Assembly: GCA_964523575.1 (NCBI GenBank)
Contig: CAZGAV010000025.1
Location: forward strand, 1 to 42,403
Length of the DNA: 42,403 nucleotides
DNA from: DAOUTW01 sp964523575
GTDB taxonomy: Bacteria > Zixibacteria > MSB-5A5 > GN15 > JAAZOE01
Direction of reading: 5' to 3'
Below, piece by piece: positions 6,518 through 14,723 of the stretch. Position numbers and translations under genes: made by a program. Below the pieces are notes generated by a model. The model saw only the letters and a program-made list of their open reading frames with translations. It had not been told where the DNA came from and searched no databases. Within the stretch, counting starts at the first letter, position 1; each line of letters opens with the position of its first letter.

Positions 6518-9154
6518 ATGAAAAGATTGATCATGTTGCTGGCCTTATCTTTTCTATTCGCCGTAATCGCCGGCGCCGCCAATCAGGTGGATATCCGTTA
6601 CGGAGGGATCGGCTATATACAGGACACAATGTATACCAACTATCAGAATGTCGAATTACAGGTCTGGATTGAAAATGATGATATCCTGGGAGGCATGAGT
6701 CTTGGCTTTCAGGTCTGGTCGCCGGACGGCGCCACCTGGGAATGGACGGATGTCGGTGAATATGGCGACCTGACCGGTTGCGTAACGACGGTCCTGTCCA
6801 GCCGCCTCGGCGACGGCAGCGTTTTCGATATGACAGGACTCCTGGTAACGGAGCAAAATATCGATGAAACCGGGCGCGATACGATCATGTGCGGTGGCGT
6901 TGCCTTGATGTCCGGTCTTCCTCCGGGGCCGTTGCAACATATGTACAGTTACCATTTTATGGCTGGAGGAGTTGCCGAGGGAGAAGTCGCGACCCTCTGT
7001 TTTGACAGTTGTTTTGTCCCGCCTTCCGGCGCCTTTGTCTTTGTAGATGCTTACGGAGTTGCCTTCCCCCCAACCACTCTCTGGCCGGCTAACGGGCTGT
7101 GCGCCCCGGTCAGGCCGATACCTCAATTCTGCCCCGTCTGGGATGCCGGGCTTCCCACTTCTATAGATGTGGATCATTGTCTGCCCGGTTCGGTCACGTT
7201 ATCGGCTTCCGATCCCGAGGCGGATCATATCACTTTTTCACTGGCCGGTATGACCGGTGGTGGTGGGACAGCTCAGGTGATCGACCACGGCGACGGCACC
7301 TGCGATGTCGTTTACACTCCGGTTCCGACGGACGTCGGCGCCGCCATCAGTATCGAAATTGATGCCACCGATCCCTATCATTTGGCGGGCTTTTGTTCTT
7401 CCTATACCCTTGCCGTCAATGTCACCAACAACCCGCCGACGCTATCTTGCGGAACCTTTTACAATGCCACATGTACAAGCGGCGCCCCCATATTCAAGGA
7501 TGATATTGTTGGTTTAGATGAAGATGCCTGTGATGGTTTACAATATTTGATGATTTCCGGCCCAGGAAACATCGATCCCGAAACCGGCGAATACACTTGG
7601 CAGACCACAGTTGTAGATGCGGGTAACCATGAAATCTGTGTCGGAGTTACTGATGGCTACGTGGATGCCATTTGCTGTTTTGAGGTTGATGTCTTGCTTT
7701 GTGAATGGTACGAAGTCAAAATCGAGAAGGTCCACGATGTTCTGCAGGGGCATTATGTTGACGTTGAATTATCACAGACTAAGGGTTCCGACGTCATGGG
7801 CGGCTTTGATTTCCTGATCGGGTACGATGCCTCCGCCCTGGCCTTCACCGAGGCCACCCTCGGTGAACATTGGGTCGATTGCGGCTGGGAGCATTTTACT
7901 TATCGGTATAACTGGAACGGTAATTGCGGAGCGGCCTGCCCCACCGGGCTGGTGCGTCTGATCGGGCTGGCCGAAACCGTCAACGGCCCCATTCATCCCG
8001 ATTATGAATGCCTCTCGGATTATCATGGCAACCCCATCGCCACCCTGACTTTCTACGTCAGTAATGACCGGACTTTTAATTGCATGTACCTGCCGATTCA
8101 ATTCTACTGGATGGACTGCAACGATAATTCTATCTCTGTGCCCAGCGGCGACACTCTGGCGGTCAATAACCGCATCTTTACCTTCGAGGGACAGGAGATC
8201 CAGGATTTCGAATACGGGCTTCCGGGCTATTATGGCATTCCCGATGACCCCTGCATGGCTGGCGACAAGGTCGATCCCATCCGCTATGTCGATTTTATCA
8301 ACGGCGGTATCGACGTCGTCTGCCGTGACTCCATCGACGCTCGTGGCGATCTCAATGCCAACGGCGTCCCCAACGAGATCGCCGACGCCGTCATGTTCAC
8401 CAATTACTTCATCAGCGGCTTAGGCGCCTTCGGCGGCCATATCGAATCTTCCATTGCCGCTTCCGACATCAACAACGACGGCATAACGCTTTCGGTGGCC
8501 GACCTTGTCTATCTCATCCGCGTTATCGTCGGCGACGCTCCCGCGTATCCCAAACCATTGCCCGAATCACCGGTGACGTTCACCGATCGGGCGGGCGTTC
8601 TCAACTATGATTCACCGATTGATCTCGGCGCCGTTCTTCTGATCTTCAAGGTCGGCGATGATCATGCGGCCCCGCAGATGGCTCCCGGAGTAGCCGGCAT
8701 GGATATGAAATTCGGTTATACGGGAGATGAATTACGGGTCCTGATCTACAATATCGGCAATGCCAGAATCATTGCCGGTGAGAACGCGCTTCTGACCGTC
8801 CCCGGTCAGGCGGAATTGACCGGTGTGGAAGCGGCGTCATACGATGGTTTCGGCGTCGAAACTTTTGTGCGCAACCTGCCCCATGAATTCTCGGTCGGCA
8901 ATTATCCCAACCCGTTCAACCCTTCGACCACCATCAGTCTGGCCCTGCCGGAAGCCTCCAACTGGTCGGTCAGAATATTCAACATCGCCGGACAGTTGGT
9001 TAAGGAGTACGCCGGCGAAGCTGAAGCTGGGACGGTGGAAGTGCGATGGGATGGCGCCGACAGCCGCGGTGAGGCTGTCGCCTCGGGCATCTATTTCTAT
9101 AAGGTCGATGCCGGACAATACTCGGCGACCAAGAAGATGGTGCTGATGAAATAG
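6518..9154 (+). CDS. Large secreted cohesin-like/dockerin protein with FlgD-Ig type sorting tail
   Basis: This is an 878-residue exported multidomain protein. A signal peptide (MKRLIMLLALSFLFAVIAGA) is followed by a Cys-containing beta-rich N-terminal region. Next comes a cadherin-like Ig segment with alternating GSVTLSASDPEADHI and VVYTPVP strands (roughly 215-300). Then a cohesin-like domain (about 400-555, VDVELSQTKGSDVMGGFDF and YDASALAFTEATLG) and a dockerin-like double Ca loop (about 605-685: ARGDLNANGVPNEIADAV and ASDINNDGITLSVADL). The end (about 795-878) carries NYPNPFNPSTTI and ASGIYFYKVDAGQYSATKKM, the FlgD-Ig/Por-type sorting pattern found in FCB bacteria. That suggests type IX-like export or surface attachment. 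No enzymatic motif is visible, so an adhesive or structural role is likely. Confidence 0.8.
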   Translation: MKRLIMLLALSFLFAVIAGAANQVDIRYGGIGYIQDTMYTNYQNVELQVWIENDDILGGMSLGFQVWSPDGATWEWTDVGEYGDLTGCVTTVLSSRLGDGSVFDMTGLLVTEQNIDETGRDTIMCGGVALMSGLPPGPLQHMYSYHFMAGGVAEGEVATLCFDSCFVPPSGAFVFVDAYGVAFPPTTLWPANGLCAPVRPIPQFCPVWDAGLPTSIDVDHCLPGSVTLSASDPEADHITFSLAGMTGGGGTAQVIDHGDGTCDVVYTPVPTDVGAAISIEIDATDPYHLAGFCSSYTLAVNVTNNPPTLSCGTFYNATCTSGAPIFKDDIVGLDEDACDGLQYLMISGPGNIDPETGEYTWQTTVVDAGNHEICVGVTDGYVDAICCFEVDVLLCEWYEVKIEKVHDVLQGHYVDVELSQTKGSDVMGGFDFLIGYDASALAFTEATLGEHWVDCGWEHFTYRYNWNGNCGAACPTGLVRLIGLAETVNGPIHPDYECLSDYHGNPIATLTFYVSNDRTFNCMYLPIQFYWMDCNDNSISVPSGDTLAVNNRIFTFEGQEIQDFEYGLPGYYGIPDDPCMAGDKVDPIRYVDFINGGIDVVCRDSIDARGDLNANGVPNEIADAVMFTNYFISGLGAFGGHIESSIAASDINNDGITLSVADLVYLIRVIVGDAPAYPKPLPESPVTFTDRAGVLNYDSPIDLGAVLLIFKVGDDHAAPQMAPGVAGMDMKFGYTGDELRVLIYNIGNARIIAGENALLTVPGQAELTGVEAASYDGFGVETFVRNLPHEFSVGNYPNPFNPSTTISLALPEASNWSVRIFNIAGQLVKEYAGEAEAGTVEVRWDGADSRGEAVASGIYFYKVDAGQYSATKKMVLMK

Positions 9155-9175
9155 ACAGTCTGACGACTGATTTTT

Positions 9176-9236
9176 AACACCGGGCGCGGACGGTATTATA
9201 GCGAAAATAATGCCGATTCGCGACCCGGTGTTTTTT
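9176..9236 (+). terminator. Rho-independent terminator
   Basis: A long stem pairs AACACCGGGCGCG (9176-9188) with CGCGACCCGGTGTT (9219-9232), with one bulged base. It is followed by TTTTTT and sits 21 bases after the stop of the 878-residue gene. It separates that gene from the convergent MFS gene. The minus-strand reading lacks a T tract, so it mainly stops plus-strand transcription. Confidence 0.75.
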
Positions 9237-9272
9237 ATGGATTTTGCCGAAAGAGCTGTCCGGTGGCAGCTT

Positions 9273-10454
9273 TTACCGCGAAGATTGCCTGTCGAATACT
9301 GCCTTGGTATAGAACAAAGCCGCGATAGCGCTCAGCACCAGCATTCCGCCGGTGATGACAAAAACCGGCGGCAAACCCGCCCGCGAGGCCAAAAGTCCGA
9401 CCAGCAGGCCGGAAGCCACCTCTCCCGCCGAACACGTCATATTGTACCCGGAAAGAAAAGTCGCCCGCCCGCTCGGCCCGATAATACGATTGATGGCGAC
9501 TGAAAAAAGCGGCGCGATCAGTTGTTTGGCGGCAAAATAGATGATAATCATGTAGGGCAAAACCACCGCGGGCACATTGGGCAACGACGAAATGACGACC
9601 CCGGTCATGAGCATGATGAAAAGGGGCAATGAAATGTTTCCCGAAAACCGCCTCAGGAAGGGGCCGACCGCCATAAAGGCTGCAACGGCGCCGGCGGCGG
9701 TGAGCCACCCGAAAATCTTGATGTTGATATCGAACAATTCCGAGAACAAAACCTGCCAGTATTGATCGGCCGCCTCGAAAGAGAAATTGGCCGCCAGCGA
9801 AATGATGAATATGATCCTGAGTATCGGCCACAATTTCAACTGGCGGATCATCTCGCCCAGCGGCGCTCCCGCCGCGGGCCCCGAATAATCGCCGGCATTT
9901 GATTTGTCAGCCACAAAGAAGAAGGAAACCGCCAGTCCGGCCAGCCCGCCGATGAGAACCGGATAGAAAGTAATCGAAAGATTAAGAGCGAACATGTACC
10001 CCGCGATAATCATGAAGCCGGAGGTGACGGCAATCCGGATGCGGGTGCGCCATGTGTACATTTTCCTGAGCATCGGCTCCTTTTGCTCGGGCGGGATAGA
10101 ATCGACCGCCAATGCTTCTGCGGCGCCCGAGATAAAAGCCTCGGCCAGTCCAAAAAGAATTTCGGCGATAAGAAATCCGGTCAGGTCGCGCTTCGTGATA
10201 AAAACCAGACCGCTGACGGTGTACAGCCCAAATCCGATCCCGACTGAAAGCCTGCGGCCGAAACGGTCGGCCAGAAATCCGGTCGGAATTTCAGCGACCA
10301 GAACGGTGCCCTCGAAAACAGCGGCCAGGAGAGCAACCTCGAAGAGGGTCATATGATAATAGCGAAAATAGAGCACATAGATCGGCAGTATAAAACCGCC
10401 GAACCCGGCCATGATCGCCTCAGTGATGAGAAAAACTCTGATATTGCGCGGCAT
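9273..10454 (-). CDS. Major facilitator superfamily transporter
   Basis: This 393-residue inner-membrane protein has about 12 hydrophobic segments in the usual 6+6 layout. The loop between helices 2 and 3 has the MFS motif A form GFLADRFGRR (residues 59-68), preceded by AEIPTG. That combination is common in drug or metabolite exporters of the general MFS_1 group. Substrate cannot be assigned. It follows ridA with a 6-base gap, so the two are probably cotranscribed. No strong ribosome-binding site precedes the ATG, consistent with coupling to ridA translation. Confidence 0.85.
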   Translation of the reverse strand: MPRNIRVFLITEAIMAGFGGFILPIYVLYFRYYHMTLFEVALLAAVFEGTVLVAEIPTGFLADRFGRRLSVGIGFGLYTVSGLVFITKRDLTGFLIAEILFGLAEAFISGAAEALAVDSIPPEQKEPMLRKMYTWRTRIRIAVTSGFMIIAGYMFALNLSITFYPVLIGGLAGLAVSFFFVADKSNAGDYSGPAAGAPLGEMIRQLKLWPILRIIFIISLAANFSFEAADQYWQVLFSELFDINIKIFGWLTAAGAVAAFMAVGPFLRRFSGNISLPLFIMLMTGVVISSLPNVPAVVLPYMIIIYFAAKQLIAPLFSVAINRIIGPSGRATFLSGYNMTCSAGEVASGLLVGLLASRAGLPPVFVITGGMLVLSAIAALFYTKAVFDRQSSR

Positions 10455-10460
10455 GGAAAA

Positions 10461-10847
10461 TTATATCGCAGCCACCGCTTCGATTTCCACCCGGGCCCCT
10501 TTGGGCAGAGCCGCCACGGCAAAGGCGGCGCGAGCCGGCGGTTCGACCGGGAAAAATGAAGCATAAACCTCATTGACGGCCGCAAAATCATCGATTTCGG
10601 CGAGATAAATAGTCGCCTTGATAATCGACTCAAACCCGCCGCCGGCCGCTTTCAGAATGGCTCCGAGGTTTTTCATCGCCTGCGTCGTCTCCGGCCCGAC
10701 CCCCCCGGAGACCATGTCCATAGTCTCGGGGTTAAGTCCCAATTGCCCGGAAATAAACAGCAGGGCTCCCCCTTCGGTTCTGACGGCCTGACTATAGGCG
10801 CCGATCGCGCGGGGCGCTTTATCGGTGGCGATAACGCTCTTCTTCAT
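10461..10847 (-). CDS. ridA: RidA family 2-iminobutanoate/2-iminopropanoate deaminase
   Basis: This is a 128-residue member of the RidA (YjgF/YER057c/UK114) family, which hydrolyses reactive enamines and imines released by PLP enzymes such as threonine dehydratase. The pattern is intact: IGAYSQAV at about 15-22, FISGQLGLNP at 31-40, a central helix, and PPARAAFAVAALPKGARVEIEA (split here at residues 103-124) with Arg106, the position that binds the substrate carboxylate in characterised members. GGGAGG provides a strong ribosome-binding site. It is first in a two-gene unit with the MFS transporter. Confidence 0.92.
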   Translation of the reverse strand: MKKSVIATDKAPRAIGAYSQAVRTEGGALLFISGQLGLNPETMDMVSGGVGPETTQAMKNLGAILKAAGGGFESIIKATIYLAEIDDFAAVNEVYASFFPVEPPARAAFAVAALPKGARVEIEAVAAI

Positions 10848-10923
10848 AGGCCTCCCTTGTTTTCAATGGGCGAATATAGGCATAGATGAAGATCGTGAAA
10901 ATAAAAATATGCGGCGGGAAAAA

Positions 10924-11907
10924 TTAAATTCGACCGGCCTCGGACGGGCCCATCAAAAAGGCGAATTTTTCCAGCAGGCCCCGATCGAAGGCGCTTGCCT
11001 GCTGGAACATGATCCTGAGGGCCGGAAAGGTCTCCACGGCCGGCTGGTAAACTCGCTGAGTCGTCAGGGCATCGAAACTGTCGGCGATGCCGACAATCCG
11101 GCTGTAAATATGGATATCGTCGTTGCTCAGGCCCTCGGGATAACCGGAGCCGTCAACCCGCTCGTGATGCTGTAAAATAGGATGATACGATTCATCCGGG
11201 ATCATATTGGTTTCATGCATCAATTCCACACCCCAGCGGGGATGCCTTTTGACCAGTTCCATTTCCAGGGATGTCAGCCGGGAACGCTTGTTGAGAATCC
11301 GGTCGGAAATCTTGGTCTTGCCGACGTCATGCAGCAAAGCCCCGGTGCCGAGATGGTTGAGGGCTTCCTCGTCTTCGATCCCCAGGTGCCGCGCGAAGGC
11401 GATGGAAAAGGTGCAGACGTTGACCGAATGGGTATAGGTATAATAATCGAAGGACATCACCCGCAGGAGATTGTGAAAAGCCTCGCGGCCTTTGATAATA
11501 TAATTTACCTGCGATTCCACCATAGCCGTACTGCGGCGGACGTTTTCATTCAGAGTTGGGTTGGCCAGGACGTCCTTGACCAGCATCTTGGTGCTGTCAT
11601 AGACAATGCCGGCCTTGGTCGGTTCCGGGATGGTTTTGTCCTGAAGGATTTGATTGATATTGGATTCGATATAGTGCTGATAGCGCTCGCGCGAATCGAC
11701 CGGGACGAAGAGACGATCGACATTGTTGTCCAGCAGGTTGGCCCGGGTCTTCTCAGTGAAGGGCAGGTCGGAGGCGCGATACAGGATTAGATCGTCGCCG
11801 ATCCTGATATAAAGATCGAAATCGACGATAGTATCGATTCTGAGCGCTTCCAGATAAATAGGCAGATATTTATCGGTCAGCGTGCTTATTCTACCGGCAG
11901 TTGGCAT
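10924..11907 (-). CDS. HD-GYP domain protein, probable cyclic-di-GMP phosphodiesterase
   Basis: This 327-residue cytoplasmic protein should degrade c-di-GMP. The C-terminal HD-GYP domain (about 140-300) is complete: the metal-binding HDVGK at 193-197, the HHERVDGSGYPEG block at 248-259 with GYP at 255-257, and VGIADSFDALTTQRVY at 272-287. The N-terminal 120 residues have no receiver or PAS signature that I recognise. Their DLYIRIGDDLILYRASD pattern resembles the small sensory domain often placed before HD-GYP domains. AGAGGAT precedes the ATG. It is flanked by a terminator upstream and has no operon partner. Confidence 0.9.
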   Translation of the reverse strand: MPTAGRISTLTDKYLPIYLEALRIDTIVDFDLYIRIGDDLILYRASDLPFTEKTRANLLDNNVDRLFVPVDSRERYQHYIESNINQILQDKTIPEPTKAGIVYDSTKMLVKDVLANPTLNENVRRSTAMVESQVNYIIKGREAFHNLLRVMSFDYYTYTHSVNVCTFSIAFARHLGIEDEEALNHLGTGALLHDVGKTKISDRILNKRSRLTSLEMELVKRHPRWGVELMHETNMIPDESYHPILQHHERVDGSGYPEGLSNDDIHIYSRIVGIADSFDALTTQRVYQPAVETFPALRIMFQQASAFDRGLLEKFAFLMGPSEAGRI

Positions 11908-11964
11908 ATCCTCTGGTTTCCTGAGACTTATATTTCTTATCGGTAAAATCGGAAAGTCTTTGAT

Positions 11965-12001
11965 AAAAAAAACCCGCCCGGGAGGAACAGGCGGGTTTTT
12001 C
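11965..12001 (-). terminator. Bidirectional rho-independent terminator
   Basis: The stem AAAAAACCCGCC (11967-11978) pairs with GGCGGGTTTTT (11990-12000), with an 11-base loop. It has T tracts in both orientations. It lies 30 bases beyond the stop of the 206-residue gene, which it should terminate, and upstream of the HD-GYP gene. Confidence 0.8.
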
Positions 12002-12030
12002 GGGAGAGAGACAGGGTTGGTACAGACTGT

Positions 12031-12651
12031 TTATACGCCGTAACTTTTGATCATCATCATGACCGACTGCAGGGAGCCGGTGATATTGTTCAGAGCCTTG
12101 GAATAACGCTTGAGAAGTTCACTGTACTGCCAGCGCATCCGGAAGGCCTCCTCGGGGAATTCGAAGAGATCCAGAAGCGTCTTTTTGTAGATTTCATCCA
12201 TATAACGGACAACGTAATAATGATTTTCGGGGAGTTTCTCGTCGGCTACCTGCCCCCGGGTCAGCCGGTCCCGGTAGGCCTCGACCTTCTCCAGCATCAC
12301 GGTGCCGAAACACCAGGGAGTCATAACGACTCCATAATTGGAGGCGTCGGTATAGAAAGAACGGATGGTTTTAGCGACCAGTTGAAATATAGTCAGTTTG
12401 GCGGTCAGGCAGGCAACCGTCTCGGTCCATTCGGGGCCGAAACTGTTCAGCTTTTGCTCGAGGGAGGTCAGCTCCGTCATACATCTGTCGTAAGCCGTTT
12501 CCAGGAAAACATAATAGTCTTCGAGATAAACTTTGACGCTCTCGGAGATGGTCATAATATAGAACCCGCCGGCGTCATACTTGACTCGGGGCTCATGGAT
12601 GGTCTTGAGCTTTTCTTCGGTGAATCCTCTGGTGTAATTGTCTGCAAGCAT
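12031..12651 (-). CDS. Conserved-looking hypothetical helical protein
   Basis: I do not recognise this 206-residue protein. It has no signal peptide or membrane segment and is predicted from its composition to be largely helical, rich in Tyr, Leu, Glu and Met. The regular heptad-like stretches (for example MTELTSLEQKLNSFG and YSELLKRYSKALNNI) suggest a helical bundle. The start is well supported by AAGGAGA five to six bases before the ATG, and a strong terminator follows the stop, so it is a real single-gene unit. It is next to, but not cotranscribed with, the HD-GYP gene. Confidence 0.7.
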   Translation of the reverse strand: MLADNYTRGFTEEKLKTIHEPRVKYDAGGFYIMTISESVKVYLEDYYVFLETAYDRCMTELTSLEQKLNSFGPEWTETVACLTAKLTIFQLVAKTIRSFYTDASNYGVVMTPWCFGTVMLEKVEAYRDRLTRGQVADEKLPENHYYVVRYMDEIYKKTLLDLFEFPEEAFRMRWQYSELLKRYSKALNNITGSLQSVMMMIKSYGV

Positions 12652-13000
12652 CGCTTCTCCTTGGTATGTCCGTTCTGAAAACCGTTAGAGCAAAGCGTAT
12701 GCCTTTGTTAATAAGTCCGAAAAAGAGCTTTCGAAGCCTCCGGAAGCGATTAAAAAATTATTGTAATTTATTGCCTTTTATGACCTTGTGCTGCACGTCC
12801 GAAGATCGGCCGAGATCTGCCGCCCCGTGCGCAGGGGCTTGCAGAGTTTGCAAGCTTTCGTCGTTTTTGCAAACTTCTGCTCTCCGCTCTCACCCATATC
12901 NNNNNNNNNNNNNNNNNNNNNNNNNNNNNNNNNNNNNNNNNNNNNNNNNNNNNNNNNNNNNNNNNNNNNNNNNNNNNNNNNNNNNNNNNNNNNNNNNNNN
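12652..13000. other. Intergenic/unplaced flank and 100-base assembly gap
   Basis: Positions 12901-13000 are all N, a round number that usually marks a scaffold gap of unknown true length. The flank 12780-12900 holds two hairpins (12822-12838 and 12841-12880) and a near-palindrome, and has the look of an intergenic repeat, which would explain the failed assembly. Open frames that run through the Ns are artefacts. Confidence 0.75.
12822..12880. repeat. Tandem hairpins beside the assembly gap
   Basis: A GCCCC/GGGGC stem (12822-12838) is followed by a 13-bp stem with one bulge, GCAGAGTTTGCAA at 12841-12853 with its complement at 12867-12880. No T tract follows either one. Their position at a gap suggests a dispersed intergenic repeat, but only one copy is visible here. 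Confidence 0.4.
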
Positions 13001-14073
13001 CCGGCGCCAAGATAAGTGTAGGTATAGGTCCGGGTGGAAATTTCCTTATTGGCGGCATCAGGCTCGTAAGTTTCTTTAGCCCAGTATTTGTTCACACCAC
13101 TGCGAAAATCCATCCAGTTGAAAACTTCGGCGTCGATACCGATCTTGAAATATGGCAGGATGAAGACATTATCCTTGTAGTCATCGGGATCGGTGACATC
13201 GGCAGCTGCATAATCATAGGTTTCCTTGTAGTTATCGAGCTGGAAACCGATATCGCCGACAACCAGAACGTTCTCGGCGGCGTCATAGTTCATGCCAAGA
13301 CCGAGATCGAGCATCATATCCTTGGTCTCATCACGCTCAAAGGCAACCCAGGAAGTCCCGTCGTAATCGTAATAGTCAACGCCCTGCTTGCTGTACATCA
13401 AACCGCCATGAGGAACCAGAGTATAGTTGCCCATCGGATCCATCCAGTAACGAGCCATAATACCCAGATCCAGATTGCCGACCGGCTTGGAAAGATCAAC
13501 TATACCCAGAGCGGCGTTATAGTAGTCTTTGTCCTTCCAGGTGGTGAAAGCGAAACCGACCGTCAGATCCAGTTTTTTCTGCATCGGTGAAAGACCGAAG
13601 GCGAATTCATAACGGGATAGCGATTCTTCGTTATTGGAGGAGGTCGCCGTATCCTCGTTCTTGGAACCGCGGGTGTAATAGTTCAAAAAGAAGCCGAAAG
13701 GCATATCCGAAAGCTCCCGGCCATAGAACAGGGTCAGGCGCTGATCCGCATAGGGGACGGCCTTGTCGGGATAGTTTAGGATACTTGGAAAATAGTCGTC
13801 TTCTTGGGAGAAATAGGCGCCGAGAACCATCGGCTTGTCTCCGTTCTCGCCGAAAACGAAATGTCCGCCGACTTTCCAGTAGTTGCCGTAATCGGCTTCG
13901 CCGATGAAAAGCTTCGGATAGTAATTGATCGTCGAGGGATAAAGCCAGATATTGGCCTCATCCTTGACGATATTGTTGACATCACCCATGGTCAGGACAC
14001 GGGTTTCAGTGGCATATGCCATGCCGCCCAGAATGAAGGCGCTGAGTACCGCTAACGTTACCAATCGTTTCAT
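13001..14073 (-). CDS. Outer-membrane beta-barrel type protein (3' end lost in gap)
   Basis: This is an exported protein of which about 357 N-terminal residues are visible before the gap. A signal peptide (MKRLVTLAVLSAFILGGMAYA) is followed by alternating short amphipathic strands rich in aromatic residues and Asp/Tyr turns. Examples are FGFFLNYYTRG, YEFAFGLSPMQKKLDLTVGFAF and LDLGIMARYWMD. This is typical of porin-like or transport barrels. AAGGGATGAG precedes the ATG. The true C-terminus, including the closing strand, cannot be seen. The specific transport role is unknown. Confidence 0.7.
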
Positions 14074-14723
14074 AACTCATCCCTTTGTTTAAAGTTCAAC
14101 GAATGTGTTCCTTTTTATGTCCTTACAATTAACGTCTATTTGATGATCGGCAGTCGTAGTGCCGTGGAAACCTTCGCTACCTCCTTTCATCCCTTACAGG
14201 TTCCTCAATACCAGCCTCCGCCCCGGCCGATGCCGCCGGCGAAAACCCTGGGTTTCAGTTTGCCTTTTATTCTATATTTTAAACTCTCTCTTCAGCAAAC
14301 TCCCGCAAGTTGCCCCAAATTTAAGGGGTTAAAAATTTTTTGCGCAATAAAAAAAAACTTTTTTTTCATCCTTCATGTTTTTTTTATTGACAAATTTTTT
14401 AATATCGGATGTCGATAGCGGTTCCTCTTTTTAATCATCCCTGATCCGACCGGCCGCGACGACTACAAGATGCCGGATTCAACCCTGTCATGTCTTGCCC
14501 TGATGCGATAATCTCTCGCCGCTGATTCAGCCGTCCCTGACGTTATTCCCTTATACGTCGACTCCATTTAAGGCGCTAAAGAAAAAATATTTCAAGCCGT
14601 ATGTCAACAAAGATATTTACAAAATGGCGATTTCTTTTATTCACGCCAATTCGTGATTTTTATGGATTCGCGGGCATAGTACCCTTATACTGGCGCTGTC
14701 AGATTATTTCAGGAGGATGATCC
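14074..14723. other. AT-rich intergenic region between divergent genes
   Basis: These 650 bases separate the barrel gene (minus) from the 716-residue secreted repeat protein (plus). The part from 14330 to 14420 is dominated by A and T runs. A TTGACA at 14387-14392 has no -10 at useful distance. A likely promoter for the plus-strand gene lies at 14663-14691. I see no gene or RNA. Confidence 0.5.
14663..14691 (+). promoter_or_regulatory. Possible promoter of the secreted repeat protein
   Basis: TATACT (14686-14691) is preceded at 17 bases by a weak -35 (TGGATT). It sits 33 bases upstream of the ATG at 14724, leaving room for the AGGAGG ribosome-binding site. The -10 is good and the -35 is poor. 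Confidence 0.35.

Noticed and set aside
12778..14073. 431-residue protein reading through the N block
   Set aside because: The gap length is a placeholder, so phase across it is unknown. The 40 residues after the gap lack barrel character.
14340..14400. A and T homopolymer runs as a possible terminator
   Set aside because: The A-run/T-run pairing has no GC stem and lies between the 5' ends of two divergent genes, where no terminator is expected.
14387..14410. TTGACA followed by TTTTTTAATAT
   Set aside because: The AT-rich hexamer is only 7 bases after the -35, and nothing suitable lies at 16-19 bases. The sequence is part of an A/T-run region.
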